The notes: generated by a model from the sequence alone, not told the origin. A DNA stretch of 64,000 bases from Heterobilharzia americana (GCA_944470555.2 OX104134.1:11139248-11203247), one strand, 5' to 3'; counted from the stretch's first letter, positions 50,152 to 54,800 are shown. Numbers and translations are program-made.

Positions 50152-51631
50152 CATGGATCGCATTTATTTATTTGCTTTAACCCTGTCTCCTTTTGTGCAA
50201 TGACTTTCTACAGCTTGCACTGTTTATTTCTTTTTGTGTTTTGCTTTGTTTCTTTATATGAAGTCAGGTAACTTGAACCATAACAGAGTAATACCACGTA
50301 GTATGTTGAAATTGCCTGGCTGCTCTGGAACACAGTGAGAGTACTGCACAAGCTACATACATCATAATACAAAAATAGATTTAGGTCTACGTTGTTAGTG
50401 AGGAAATATATGTTAAGGAAAAAAAGCTGGTTGCTACTAATACTTTTATGATAGTGCTGGTCATTCAAACAATGAGTTGAATGTCAACAGACTGATGAAC
50501 ACACCTGTAGGATGAGAAACGACAAACTTTCTTTGATGTCACTTACGTAAGACTATGGAAAGCGTTATCTAATTGCTGGTAATACATCAGCATGAAAACT
50601 ACATGACTATTTCGTTCTAATTCAAAGCTATTCAGAATTGAGCAACCTTGTTACCATAGGAAAGCGGAATATTAAGTGCCTTAGGGAATACCTAATCCAT
50701 CACTTACTAAGTATGAGTTCTTAAGCTCCAATCAACTAGTCATATATTCTTGGTCTTTCGTTTATCTCCTATTCTTTTCATTCAACGGTAGTCACAACAA
50801 CTTAAATTATTTTCATGGTAACATTGGTATGCAGTTATTCTAGGTCGTGAGGTGTTTCACGTAATAGAGCTCAATTAATATCGAAGTTCAAAGTGAAGAC
50901 AAATATTTACAGATGATATTGGATGAAAATTATGCCACACCGTACAGCATAGATAATCAGGTGTTCAAAACTAAATGTGAACTAAAATACACAGTGGTCG
51001 GCTACTGACGATTGCTTACCGTTTCATTTTTACATTGCACGCCATCAGTACTACAGTTCACTGAAATGGTTACACGTTCATCTGATTTGACGGTATCGTC
51101 TTTTATACTTTCGTAATCGACAGATAACTTTGGATCCACCAAATAAACATTCCATCGTAGAAACTGTGATGAGTTCTGAGAAACACTCATTCTCTTATCT
51201 GAGACAGACTCGTCTACTGATAGTGATGTATTATCGACACGAACAACGTTGGGTTTCACTGATAAACGACACCAACCGATTTGGATAGCAGGATTAAGGA
51301 AATACTTGATTGATTCAACGGTAATTACAGCTGTACTAACATTTTCAGCTGAAGAATGATTCTTGTCTTTTGTTGAACTACTTCGACTGCATATACCACT
51401 ATCGTCATAACTGACAGTAGTTTCGTCTTTTTGTCCCACAGTGGGTATTGGATTATCAGATGGATAACAGTCTTCAGGCAATAAAAATGGTAAGTGCAGA
51501 TCTAGTGGCTCACCAAGTTCTAAAAGTTTTGATTTTGTATTACCATCATGATTTGTGATGCTGTTGTTTAATTCTTCTAGCTCATCATTTGTTAGACACA
51601 TACCTTCTTCAGTCAGGATTCGATCTGCAAC
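11331..51631 (-). CDS. AFDN: Afadin/canoe orthologue, 3' part of the gene (about 850 residues visible)
   Basis: Afadin is a junctional scaffold that binds nectins through its PDZ domain, Rap/Ras through RA domains, and F-actin. What I see: the 5'-most visible exon has PFLLPEDCYP and later IQIGWCRLS, matching the conserved stretch after the DIL domain of animal afadins. The next two exons build a PDZ domain (YSVVVPKIGQSLGLSIVAAR, then GQDLGIYVRGINPEGGASHA, IGDRLISVNG, GLSQDAAVQL), with the GLSIVAA and GLSQ-A signatures of afadin rather than of generic PDZ proteins. After the PDZ the exons are Ser/Thr/Asn/Pro-rich and end in a normal stop. Exons: 51020-51631, 47592-47798, 42170-42622, 33426 or 33524 to 33752, perhaps 31581-31659, 31219-31478, 29005-29072, 20042-20285, 16465-16670, 11331-11577. 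All firm junctions are GT-AG and in phase. No RA, FHA or full DIL exons were found. Visible introns are 2-9 kb and rich in transposons. Confidence 0.9.
11735..11790 (+). ncRNA. Hammerhead-like core (CTGAAGA ... GAAAC)
   Basis: TCTGAAGA and CGAAACGTCAGA lie about 20 bases apart, matching the two conserved hammerhead boxes (CUGANGA and GAAA), with outer TCTGA/TCAGA complementarity. Stem II is weak. Motifs like this are known from Penelope-like elements, but it may be a degenerate or chance match. It lies just outside the afadin terminal exon, in its last intron. Confidence 0.3.
11900..16464. other. Last afadin intron (11578-16464), no gene or repeat recognised beyond 11900
   Basis: A/T-rich intronic DNA. 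The + frame at 15057-15260 is Tyr/Ser low complexity and has no splice or family support. Confidence 0.5.
16465..16670 (-). CDS. AFDN: Afadin penultimate exon
   Basis: The acceptor is TTGGTTTTAG and the donor GTTAGT. It enters in phase 0 and leaves in phase 2. It encodes ISSINPYHKHHCTSSTTTTP, then SGGSRPPKTFVPTAYVLPVT and SPLYGAPTTVKARNS. The RPPKTFVPTAYVLPV segment is the least degenerate part of the tail and could be a short binding motif. Confidence 0.78.
16671..20041. other. Afadin intron of 3.4 kb, nothing recognised
   Basis: I found no named element or exon here. Short - strand frames near 16567-16870 partly overlap the neighbouring exon and otherwise lack support. Confidence 0.5.
20042..20285 (-). 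CDS. AFDN: Afadin exon in the C-terminal tail
   Basis: The acceptor is GTTTCTGTTTCTAG and the donor GTAAGC. It enters in phase 2 and leaves in phase 0. It encodes HRDILSPRLLINSSSTFSPR, then ITLSVSPNQSFSSTMDPISP and ELSCSESCNICSELDARMKQ. Ser/Pro-rich with several SP sites that could be phosphorylated (inference). Confidence 0.8.
20570..23187 (-). mobile_element. RTE-clade LINE relic, nearly end to end but internally deleted
   Basis: On the - strand the 5' end at 23187 (CCGACTGATAGCTGCTACG) matches the start of the + copy at 34283, and about 260 bases of 5' UTR follow. After an internal deletion comes the end of the endonuclease (WRGSVED and LDSDHTLLR, 22650-22920). The pre-RT and RT region (22450-21450) keeps CLLSRLLFNFVFDVL (motif B side) and LEYIDNISLLDTDADK (motif C, where YADD has become YIDN). 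The C-terminal region and 3' UTR end near 20570. Many stops and frameshifts. A Penelope-like terminal repeat (22465-22650) is embedded. Confidence 0.75.
22465..22650 (+). mobile_element. Penelope-like terminal-repeat fragment inside the RTE relic
   Basis: Long inverted arms (CCATATTAGATTGGTTTATT near 22472 and its imperfect complement near 22590-22615) flank a hairpin GAGC-N10-GCTC followed by GAAAC (22529-22551). The same block recurs at 38340, 38585 and 39565 beside GIY-YIG fragments, which links it to Penelope-like elements. Confidence 0.5.
23220..24016. other. Intronic stretch, nothing recognised
   Basis: No exon or repeat was identified between the RTE 5' end and the half palindrome. 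Confidence 0.5.
24010..24110. repeat. Half unit of the palindromic repeat
   Basis: The left arm GTGACTTTAAAGGTCACCCT then AGCAAC, and part of the loop, match the units at 25160-26002. The right arm is not recognisable. Confidence 0.6.
25160..26002. repeat. Array of five palindromic (foldback/MITE-like) units of about 135 bp
   Basis: Units at about 25160-25296, 25311-25445, 25460-25594, 25642-25775 and 25867-26002. Each is a hairpin: left arm GTGACTTTAAAGACCACCCT then AGCAACAACTGAAATAACCA, an asymmetric loop, then the complementary right arm (AGTTGTTGCTAGGGTGGTCT then TTAAAGTC). Units 1-3 carry the loop as TTTTATGAAAATTT, units 4-5 as its complement, so unit orientation switches within the array. 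There is no coding capacity. Structure is as expected of a non-autonomous foldback element, but I cannot assign a transposase family. Confidence 0.8.
26085..26135 (+). ncRNA. Hammerhead-like motif (CTGATGA ... GAAAC)
   Basis: CAGCTGATGAG and CGAAACGTT carry both consensus core boxes at a plausible spacing, but the sequence between them forms only a poor stem II. It may be a remnant from a Penelope-like element. Confidence 0.3.
26200..27280. other. Intronic stretch, nothing recognised
   Basis: No named repeat or exon. The - frame at 27014-27202 has no supporting signal. Confidence 0.45.
27285..27385 (-). mobile_element. tRNA-derived SINE, family C, partial
   Basis: On the - strand: CAAGTTTGAACCCTACTTCA (box B-like), CTACTTCGGTCGGGGTAGTC and GTATCATCAGTCTTCACACA, in the same order as in the copies at 40899 and 63022. 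Confidence 0.55.
27780..28830 (-). mobile_element. RTE-clade LINE relic (3' half), - strand
   Basis: Carries the 3' UTR (27780-28070) shared with the relics at 20570 and 56760, the RT C-terminal region (KSVDGVVSLSRPRWLEHVLH; CCTCG-rich stretch) and a motif C remnant near 28750-28790 (YANDIIL in place of YADD). A 143-codon frame on the - strand at 28188-28619 is open but represents only the thumb and C-terminus, so it is not a functional gene. Bases 28112-28709 appear identical to 32471-33068 in inverted orientation. Confidence 0.75.
28112..28709 (-). repeat. 598-bp inverted repeat, left arm
   Basis: By reading both strands I find no difference between this segment and the complement of 32471-33068, and both encode the same 143-codon frame. 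The arms are separated by 3761 bases that contain afadin exons. Confidence 0.85.
29005..29072 (-). CDS. AFDN: Afadin small exon (68 nt)
   Basis: Encodes TPQRSRPPEPMPSTLSNDNK then SA. A pyrimidine-rich acceptor (CTTCCTCTCCATCAG) and a perfect GTAAGT donor bound it. It enters in phase 0 and leaves in phase 2, which matches the next exon exactly. The Pro/Arg-rich content resembles the proline-rich tail of other afadins. A longer frame on the opposite strand here is a shadow. Confidence 0.8.
29460..29640 (+). mobile_element. Sm-alpha-type SINE with hammerhead ribozyme
   Basis: A tRNA-like head has a box A-like TGGTGTAGAGGATAA and a box B-like GAGTCCGAATCCC (29465-29535). It is followed by an Sm-alpha-type hammerhead (29561-29610) and a short tail. 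In such elements the tRNA-like part is a pol III promoter and the ribozyme self-cleaves the transcript. The copy sits in the intron between two afadin exons on the opposite strand. Confidence 0.75.
29561..29610 (+). ncRNA. Hammerhead ribozyme, Sm-alpha type, with mutated core
   Basis: Stem I ATCCAG/CTGGAT pairs perfectly. The core box CTGACGA is intact and stem II TCC/GGA is present. Stem III reads TGC/GCA, still fully paired. The cleavage triplet is ATC. The second core box reads AAAA where GAAA is expected, so the catalytic guanine (G12) is lost. From established hammerhead biochemistry this copy should be inactive or nearly so. Confidence 0.75.
30100..30790 (-). mobile_element. RTE-clade LINE relic (pre-RT part), - strand
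   Basis: Shares with 22040-22660 and 58080-58260 the pre-RT segment (for example CTCAGTAATTTTCTACCT and nearby blocks, read on +). The endonuclease end lies toward 30790. Heavily mutated. It is separated from the 27780-28830 relic by an afadin exon, so the two are distinct insertions or a rearranged one. Confidence 0.55.
31219..31478 (-). CDS. AFDN: Afadin exon in the C-terminal tail
   Basis: The acceptor is TTTTTATTAG and the donor GTAAGT. It enters in phase 1 and leaves in phase 0. It encodes NEQQFRLYIDASCCNSNTNI, then SISDYSLCAESLLSNSKLRN, RTLSPNIVGNQGHFEQNTFP and ARPCHRPKGQSASFDDRLT. Low complexity with no domain recognised, but it is well bounded and in phase with the next exon. Confidence 0.75.
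31581..31659 (-). CDS. AFDN: Possible afadin exon (alternative or cryptic)
   Basis: A good acceptor (TATATTTCAG) opens a coding-like stretch HVCTLFHSYKQPEDFEKLYH then EFFMN in phase 0, matching the long form of the preceding exon. To join the next exon in frame it must use a weak donor (GTTTTG). The better-looking GTGATA at 31570 gives the wrong phase. It is either alternatively spliced or not an exon. Confidence 0.4.
31846..31908. repeat. (AT)n microsatellite
   Basis: About 63 bases of TA dinucleotide. It creates false Tyr/Ile frames on both strands. Confidence 0.97.
32070..33068 (+). mobile_element. RTE-clade LINE relic (RT to C-terminus), + strand
   Basis: Begins near RT motif A (FDFVDRELLWQ at about 32130-32165, with the DS-V pattern eroded), passes motif C (VYADDSVLLSEDADKMQ near 32403-32455) and runs into the C-terminal region (SVDGVVSLSRPRWLEHVLHM). 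A 24-base in-frame deletion relative to the - relic lies near 32461. The 3' UTR present in other copies is missing: similarity stops at 33068. Confidence 0.75.
32471..33068 (+). repeat. 598-bp inverted repeat, right arm
   Basis: The exact length and apparent sequence match the complement of 28112-28709. Immediately to the left, the homologous flank differs by about 9 of 53 aligned bases plus a 24-base gap. Immediately to the right, homology ends. Confidence 0.85.
33426..33752 (-). CDS. AFDN: Afadin exon in the post-PDZ tail (two possible donors)
   Basis: The acceptor TTTTGTAG gives DSAQKSFDHSGNMNSNHVDV then a Ser/Thr/Asn-rich stretch (TNNNTSLISSSSTTLKQFSL) and DDRIKWKYQ. The strong donor (GTAAGC) gives 109 codons in phase 0, with an oddly hydrophobic end (FRLSLLCFARILQLR). 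An internal donor (GTAACA, exon ending 33524) gives 76 codons in phase 1 and joins in frame directly to the exon at 31219-31478. The sequence alone does not settle which is used. Confidence 0.7.
34283..38194 (+). mobile_element. RTE-clade LINE, near full length but broken
   Basis: The start (CCGACCGATAGCTGCTACC) matches the 5' end of the - relic at 23187. The end is a short (ATTG)n tail typical of RTE elements. Flanking 12-mers at 34271-34282 and 38195-38206 match at 11 of 12 positions and are a likely target-site duplication. In order: 5' UTR, endonuclease (34997-35830: GDLNAQVG, QIDHIAISHRW, LDSDHALVR), linker, then RT (VFLDLKVTAFDSVDREV at 36860-36908; LEYADDVVLLGED near 37165-37200) and a C-terminal region (37580-37998). 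Stops fall in the endonuclease N-terminus and right after DREV (36908-36910). Frame shifts follow near 37060, 37240 and 37560, so it cannot make an intact protein. Confidence 0.85.
35327..36910 (+). pseudogene. Longest open piece of the broken RTE ORF (527 codons)
   Basis: Runs from mid-endonuclease (CLFVISAYAPTDCSSDEVKD) through GDLNAQVG, the IDH and SDHALV catalytic signatures, the linker and the first RT motifs (PVFKKGEKSSCDNHKGISL, FRPNRGCIDQIFTL), to a stop directly after FDSVDREV. Motif A also has LKVTAFD where other copies have DF-KAFD. It lacks motifs B and C in frame, so it is non-functional. Confidence 0.8.
38195..38400 (-). mobile_element. Penelope-like element fragment, - strand
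   Basis: On the - strand, ATGAACGATAAATTATATCC then AAAGC and the downstream ACTGCGTGATACGTCTAATA match the terminal-repeat block at 38585 and 39565. The hairpin is eroded here. It abuts the 3' tail of the RTE at 38194, which seems to have inserted into it. Confidence 0.5.
38560..38690 (+). mobile_element. Penelope-like terminal-repeat fragment, + strand
   Basis: ATGAGCGATAAATTCTGCTC then GAAGC (hairpin GAGC/GCTC at 38587-38604), followed by AGTAAATTTTACTGCATCAG and TCAAATAAGCAACCTAATAT, shared with 22530 and 39570. Confidence 0.5.
38692..39123 (-). mobile_element. Penelope-like element, GIY-YIG endonuclease end, - strand
   Basis: On the - strand an open frame carries a linker and then DLVYQIPCNDYEVKYISQSS, RPGSIRLSEHKSLARL and SAIAMHAIAHNHTIG. 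VYQIPCND and KYI-Q resemble the start of the GIY-YIG nuclease of Penelope-like retroelements, with a downstream EHK. The glycine of the second motif half is replaced by serine (YISQ rather than YIGQ), suggesting decay. No reverse transcriptase remains. Confidence 0.65.
39127..39420 (+). mobile_element. Penelope-like element, GIY-YIG endonuclease end, + strand
   Basis: IDPTKKNNLVHQIPCNDCEV then KYIGHSCQPRSIRMTEHKIL gives the same nuclease segment with YIG intact, in head-to-head inverted arrangement with the - copy 200 bases away. It is truncated: only about 75 codons. Confidence 0.65.
39540..39760 (+). mobile_element. Penelope-like terminal-repeat fragment, + strand
   Basis: Hairpin GGAC-N10-GTCC then GAAAC (39570-39592), followed by AGTAAATTACGCTATTTCAA and ATGGAATCACAATTTACCAC. 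The pairing in the hairpin differs from the other copies but is preserved. Confidence 0.5.
39950..40025 (+). mobile_element. tRNA-like sequence, possibly a SINE head
   Basis: A box B-like GGTTCAAATTC lies at 40010-40020 with a weakly box A-like stretch 45-60 bases upstream. I see no cloverleaf good enough for a tRNA gene. Confidence 0.25.
40040..40890. other. Intronic stretch, nothing recognised
   Basis: Afadin intron sequence without recognisable exon or repeat. Confidence 0.45.
40899..41110 (+). mobile_element. tRNA-derived SINE, family C
   Basis: Head GTAGAGCTGTGGTTCCTAGG, box B ACGTTCGAACCCGG, then CTACCGAGGTTTGAGCAGCC, GGTATCACTAACCTTCACAC and GTGCATTTCAATTCGATTTC. It aligns end to end with 63022-63235. 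Confidence 0.65.
41720..41960 (-). mobile_element. tRNA-derived SINE, family B, with decayed hammerhead
   Basis: On the - strand the tRNA-like head is CCCAGTGGTTCAATGGTAAC then GAACCTGAAGGTCCTGAACT. It is followed by a hammerhead region in which GAAAC is intact (complement at 41781-41785), while the first core box is eroded to CTATGAGG (complement at 41802-41809). The outer GCACTG/CAGTGC-type stem I is lost on one side. A close relative is at 48120-48320. Confidence 0.65.
42170..42622 (-). CDS. AFDN: Afadin exon: rest of PDZ domain
   Basis: 151 codons, phase 0 at both ends. The acceptor is TACTTCTTTCAG and the donor GTAAAG after NICVNQ. It continues the PDZ with SEYGQDLGIYVRGINPEGGA, then IGDRLISVNGQLITGLSQDA and VVLTVIRYA (alpha-B and the last strand). 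Before IGDRL there is an extra block (FKSNGFLLTPPYL) absent from vertebrate afadin. It lacks intron ends, so it should be translated. After the domain comes a polar linker with four Cys residues. Confidence 0.92.
43445..46657 (+). mobile_element. Full-length, apparently intact RTE-clade LINE (SR2-like)
   Basis: The element lies in the afadin intron between the two PDZ exons, in the opposite orientation to the gene. It is bracketed by a perfect 15-bp target-site duplication (ATATTTTCAGTTTCA at 43430-43444 and 46658-46672) and ends in a TAA/AAT-rich tail, both normal for target-primed reverse transcription by RTE elements. The 5' UTR has the GGGCTAGCAACCC hairpin-like segment near 43520. One ORF fills it. 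A perfect duplication and no frame damage suggest a recent insertion. Confidence 0.92.
43632..46640 (+). CDS. LINE ORF: endonuclease and reverse transcriptase (1002 aa from the first ATG)
   Basis: The protein nicks target DNA and reverse-transcribes its own RNA. The frame is open from 43509, but the first ATG is at 43632. The N-terminal AP-type endonuclease keeps its signatures (residue numbers from that ATG): GTWNVRTM (Asn about 30), GICESRW (Glu about 59), YAPTN, GDMNAKLG (about 167-174), QIDFISISRKW (about 236) and SDHYLV (about 262-267). RT follows: PKKGDLSACKNWRGITLLST, FIDFEKAFDSVDRE (motif A, about 637-650), VKQGCLLSPMIF (motif B) and LDFADDLCLM (motif C, FADD 739-742). The C-terminus ends RRVGRPRVTWRR...ALCSTRNPRD. 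I see no missing catalytic residue. Clade assignment to RTE rests on domain order, tail type and the single ORF. Confidence 0.92.
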   Translation: MTPVGESLREANWPMCLLSMKAKVNVGTWNVRTMFEPSKAAQIAREMRRYNIEVLGICESRWNGSGLSKLSTGESIIYSGHPDANHEHTEGVAIMMSSRASKALMQWEPISSRIMTARFNSKGRKVTIIQCYAPTNNAEQEKKEDFYRQLQSTLDKTSVGDIKILMGDMNAKLGGDNTGRELTMGREALGEMNENGELFAEFCAFNDLVIGGSVFRHKDIHKATWISPDGHTKNQIDFISISRKWRRSLLNTRSRRGADVGSDHYLVQGTFQIKLKAFKEAGDRPQFKYNTRKLKDETTKEIFKAAIKTKWETSSNIPEETCVEEHWKSLKAMWKETCTTVLGRKKVEDKEWISTDTWKLIEERRMVKRKINQCKDAQRQEELSTMYKTLDKEVKKSARNDKRHFYETLASEAEQAAGKRDLTTLYQITRLLSGKRPTQMKPIKDEEGNLITKEEKQRKRWADHFKKLLNRPPPALRPEIPPAAAELQVNINPPTKMEVLNAIKLLKCGKAAGPDGIPPEALKTDAETTAAMLTPLLQKVWKEEKVPDDWKKGYLVKLPKKGDLSACKNWRGITLLSTPSKILSRIILERLRDALDSKLRPEQAGFRKYKSCADQIATLRIIIEQSIEWQSPLHLNFIDFEKAFDSVDREVIWKLLHYYGVPQTFIRLIQQLYEDATCQVIHNGKLSDAFEVKTGVKQGCLLSPMIFLIVVDWIMQQTVGSEKRGIHWTTEKNLEDLDFADDLCLMSHKLEDLQAKTNKLIEEAAKTGLQVNIEKTEVMKIPHHHHQQQQTPITVNGRNLKEVTSFTYLGSTVSTTGGTDEDVKVRIGKARQAFISLKPVWRSSALSMRNKIRIFNTNVKSVLLYGSETWRVTKGISNKLQTFINNCLRSLLKIRWPEKISNKELWERTNQEPITQQICRKKWRWIGHALRRPTEDITRQALEWNPHGKRRVGRPRVTWRRSCEQEMRASGLSWDQVQKISENRGHWRRATEALCSTRNPRD
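46680..47585. other. Intronic stretch, nothing recognised
   Basis: Afadin intron between the LINE and the first PDZ exon. The short + frame at 46792-46998 has no support. Confidence 0.45.
47592..47798 (-). CDS. AFDN: Afadin exon: first part of PDZ domain
   Basis: 69 codons, phase 0 at both ends. The acceptor is CCTTTTAG and the donor GTGAGT. It opens with an Asn/Thr-rich linker (QTDKVVPNPINHDNTTTNNN), then strands beta-1 and beta-2 of the PDZ (YSVVVPKIGQSLGLSIVAAR). The carboxylate-binding loop is LGLS, as expected of the GLGF position in afadin. The intron falls immediately after IVAAR. Confidence 0.92.
48120..48440 (-). mobile_element. tRNA-derived SINE, family B, with hammerhead ribozyme
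   Basis: On the - strand: a tRNA-like head with box A GGGTCAATGGTTACGTG and box B GGCTTCGATCCC (about 48303-48240), then GGATCATGAGTGCGCAC leading into the hammerhead, then GATGTCAATCCAGGATGAAT. The same layout as 41720-41960, but better preserved. Confidence 0.7.
48176..48222 (-). ncRNA. Hammerhead ribozyme, antisense to +, partly conserved
   Basis: On the - strand: stem I GCACT/AGTGC, core box CTGAGGA (complement 48209-48215), stem II TTCC/GGA, GAAA (complement 48189-48192) and a GTC cleavage triplet. An extra G and a C-to-G change at the base of stem II break the usual closing pair, so activity is doubtful. It would be transcribed in the same direction as afadin and therefore lies in its pre-mRNA. 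Confidence 0.6.
48897..48923. repeat. (TAG)n microsatellite
   Basis: Nine TAG-type triplets with one interruption. Confidence 0.85.
49500..49620 (-). mobile_element. Possible tRNA-derived SINE, family C, degraded
   Basis: Read on +, GAGCCACTCC, GACCAAAGTAGGTTAAGCAG and GGTTCTGATACGATAT correspond to the complementary order of the 5730 and 27285 copies. Similarity is weak. Confidence 0.35.
50104..50146. repeat. (AT)n microsatellite
   Basis: About 43 bases of TA dinucleotide. Confidence 0.97.
51020..51631 (-). CDS. AFDN: Afadin exon: end of DIL region and linker to the PDZ
   Basis: 204 codons, phase 0 at both ends. The acceptor is TCTCTTTAG and the donor GTAAGC. It begins VADRILTEEGMCLTNDELEE, reaches LHLPFLLPEDCYPSDNPIP, and after an acidic Ser-rich stretch continues IKYFLNPAIQIGWCRLSVKP and LRWNVYLVDPKLSVDYESI. 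In vertebrate afadin the PFLLPEDGY and FLDP...RGFCRL blocks are almost adjacent. Here roughly 50 residues separate them, a lineage-specific insertion. The exon ends in KNET. Confidence 0.88.
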
Positions 51632-51738
51632 CTAAAGAGATCACATAATCTACTAGATTATCCCAGAATAATATAATATCTTATTTTATTCGATTGCAGT
51701 AACCGATAGATTTTCCCATTTGTCTGCAATCCGAGTCA

Positions 51739-52116
51739 TTGAATCATACTAACATGCGCAAGTCAGTAAAGCAAAAGAACAGAAAAGCGGTTTTCTACTC
51801 GAATCCCTATGAAATAACAATGAAAGTCCAAGGACTGAGGAACTCACAACACAATGCGCAAACGATAATCAACCAGTGCGTTAAAGACCTTTCACAACAA
51901 TCAACAGATAGGCGACCTCAAGTGTACTCTAGGGTTGTCAATACTGTTACTAGTGTGTTCGGAATAGAGCAGTTATTCCAATTCCAATGCTTTGGTGATG
52001 AGTTATATTTTCCAGAGGAATTCTGCAAACCTTATGGTCTTTATATTTTACATGAGGGTAGTATTATTCCCCAATTCATAACTTGTGTAGGTAACAATCT
52101 TTTCCACTGTAGCTGA
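51739..52116 (+). other. Unrecognised 125-codon ORF, antisense in the afadin upstream region
   Basis: The frame has protein-like composition and no low complexity: SVKQKNRKAVFYSNPYEITM, then KDLSQQSTDRRPQVYSRVVN, TVTSVFGIEQLFQFQCFGDE and EEFCKPYGLYILHEGSIIPQ. It lies 107 bases from the afadin exon on the other strand. The frame has no ATG at its very start (the first in-frame ATG is a few codons in). No splice sites or family are evident. It may be a piece of an unrecognised transposon or a retrocopy. Confidence 0.35.
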
Positions 52117-52639
52117 GTTACACTGATAGTAATATGCAATACATGAAAAATGTCAGGTAATCATTGATACAACATGTGGTAAAGTTATTCAAATAATGAA
52201 GTAAATAATCTAGGATCATAAAACTGGACAATTATTAGGTTTTTACCTAACCAGATGGCTACCAAAAATGTTGAAAACAAGAACATGTGTAGGTTAGATG
52301 GGTGGTTTCTATGGTATGTTCATCAAATTTACCGATATTATACTAAGCAAAAGGTGTTTTCCTGATGTGTACATTATTTAAAAATTATAGATCATTTACC
52401 TTACATCTCCTTCCTCAAATCAACTGTCTTCTAAAGCACTATTTAGTATCGTTACGGAGTGATGACTGAATTGAAATGAAGACATGGGTCGGAGCAGGAC
52501 TCGAAATACATAGGGGTTCGGATTATTGGCGCAGTGCTGCTACCAGCTGCTGACCAAGTCTTGAGTTCACTTCAATCATCCAGCTGGATAAGAGAAGGAA
52601 AGTAATCTGAGATAATCATGGTTTGCCAGACTGGTATCA

Positions 52640-52745
52640 TTGATACGCGATGGCTGAAGGGCTTAGTAGTTCTGCTGGTAGGACGCAGACTTGATAGTTC
52701 GAAGGTCGTTGGTTAGAATCCTGTTGCGAACTAGGTTTTGATTTC
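52640..52745 (+). mobile_element. tRNA-like SINE head
   Basis: GGCTTAGTAGTTCTGCTGGT then TTCGAAGGTCGTTGGTTAGA and ATCC (box B-like, one change), followed by TTTTGATTTCATCA, similar to the tail at 9680. Confidence 0.4.
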
Positions 52746-52749
52746 ATCA

Positions 52750-53828
52750 GCAATTATAATCCTATGTCGGTAATATTAGTCTGTCAAACTACAGCTGTTT
52801 CAGAAAGTCTCATCAGAAATTAATATCGATTATCTGAGAAAATGTCATGAATAAATTTTACATCCCAACAGTGGCAAATATATACTGTATCCTCTTGAAA
52901 GAAAGTGAAACAAGTCAAGAAAACGTACTAGTTATTTGGTAATGTCCGTCTTCACTGCGAATTTGTGCAGTGATTAAGGCACTTGGTCCCAATGAACTCA
53001 TGCAAACTGAATTTCCCAGATTGAAAAAGCTGTATGAAATGTCATTTCTAATTGAACAAAAGTATCACGTCAAGTGTAGCTAGAATATCTAGTTTAAGGA
53101 TACACTAATGCACTAAAAGTTCACAAAGCGGTAAATACAAATGTATAACGTGTTCAAACAAGTATTATTTTGGACGATTGGGGTGGATTTATAGAATTCG
53201 ATCTTTAAAATCTCTGTATTGAAAGTATCAATACCTAAAAATAAGAAGGCAATATGAATACAACTAAGTAACCATTCGTAGCTAGGTATGTTTACTCAGC
53301 AGGTGTTAGACATATATGTTATTAATTAGGGGTGAAGATCACAGCTTTCCACTACTATGTGAACTTACCATGTGTTGAAAAGTGAGATCATCAGGATGGT
53401 ACCGTATATCTAGAAGTCCTGCTTGTTGATACCACTAAGTATGATGAGTTATTCTTGAGAAACTGAAGCTCCGCTAGATATTATCACATGGTCAAACGTT
53501 CATATAAAAAGGTATGATGAGTAAGCGACTACGACCATGATCATCAATCATCCAGAAAGCTTAGAACTTCTCAGTTTTTAAGATATATATAGTTGATAAT
53601 AGTGCAGCTAGGTCTACAGCTTCCTACTTATTACATTCACTCATAAACGTAGTATAACATAATACCATTGGATATCTCATATCAAATTCTTCCCTTTCAG
53701 TTTGTTTTAATCTTTCAAATTTGTACTCAAAACGTATCATCTACTCTCGCGGATTTTTAAAATAATCTGAACTAGCCGTTTTTGGAATTAATAACAAAAT
53801 GAAGGAAAAATGTCATATTGGACGGAAA
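52750..53828. other. Stretch with nothing recognised
   Basis: A/T-rich DNA up to the second gap. No exon of the missing afadin DIL or FHA region was seen here. Confidence 0.45.
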
Positions 53829-54328
53829 NNNNNNNNNNNNNNNNNNNNNNNNNNNNNNNNNNNNNNNNNNNNNNNNNNNNNNNNNNNNNNNNNNNNNNNN
53901 NNNNNNNNNNNNNNNNNNNNNNNNNNNNNNNNNNNNNNNNNNNNNNNNNNNNNNNNNNNNNNNNNNNNNNNNNNNNNNNNNNNNNNNNNNNNNNNNNNNN
54001 NNNNNNNNNNNNNNNNNNNNNNNNNNNNNNNNNNNNNNNNNNNNNNNNNNNNNNNNNNNNNNNNNNNNNNNNNNNNNNNNNNNNNNNNNNNNNNNNNNNN
54101 NNNNNNNNNNNNNNNNNNNNNNNNNNNNNNNNNNNNNNNNNNNNNNNNNNNNNNNNNNNNNNNNNNNNNNNNNNNNNNNNNNNNNNNNNNNNNNNNNNNN
54201 NNNNNNNNNNNNNNNNNNNNNNNNNNNNNNNNNNNNNNNNNNNNNNNNNNNNNNNNNNNNNNNNNNNNNNNNNNNNNNNNNNNNNNNNNNNNNNNNNNNN
54301 NNNNNNNNNNNNNNNNNNNNNNNNNNNN
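53829..54328. other. Assembly gap, 500 N
   Basis: Exactly 500 unknown bases, a placeholder. Missing afadin exons could lie in it. Confidence 0.99.
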
Positions 54329-54694
54329 TACTTCAGCAATACCTTTTTCAAAAATACCCATAATGTTAAGTCACCTCTTTTCATTGAATTCAAGGACAGA
54401 CCGTTTGATAGTTTATCCAGTACCTCACAGAAATTTAACTTACCTAGTTTAAAAACGTTCTGTTTCTCTTTAATGCTTTTTTTCGCTCCATTCCGTTAGG
54501 CTATTAAAGTTGTAACATTCTATTTTAAGTTCTAGTTTGCTTATAATATAATTCATCATTTACATTTCTTAGAAGAAAAAATGATTATACACCCTTACAG
54601 TGAATATAATAATTTTATCGTTTTCATTTCTTAACTGATCATGTAATTTTTATTTCTCCGTATCGTATTAGTTTATTTCCTCTACCTATTTGAT

Positions 54695-54800
54695 GCATGG
54701 AGCTGTGGTTCAGTAGTCTGTTTATTATTTATTGTGATGGCGCTGCTCACCAATCTAGGTACTCGACTTTCAGTTTAGTGGGTCAAAGTTTCAAACATCA
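54695..54800 (+). mobile_element. Possible SINE family C head, degraded
   Basis: ATGGAGCTGTGGTTCAGTAG and later AGTGGGTCAAAGTTTCAAAC resemble the head and box B of the family C SINEs, with an insertion between them. Confidence 0.3.
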
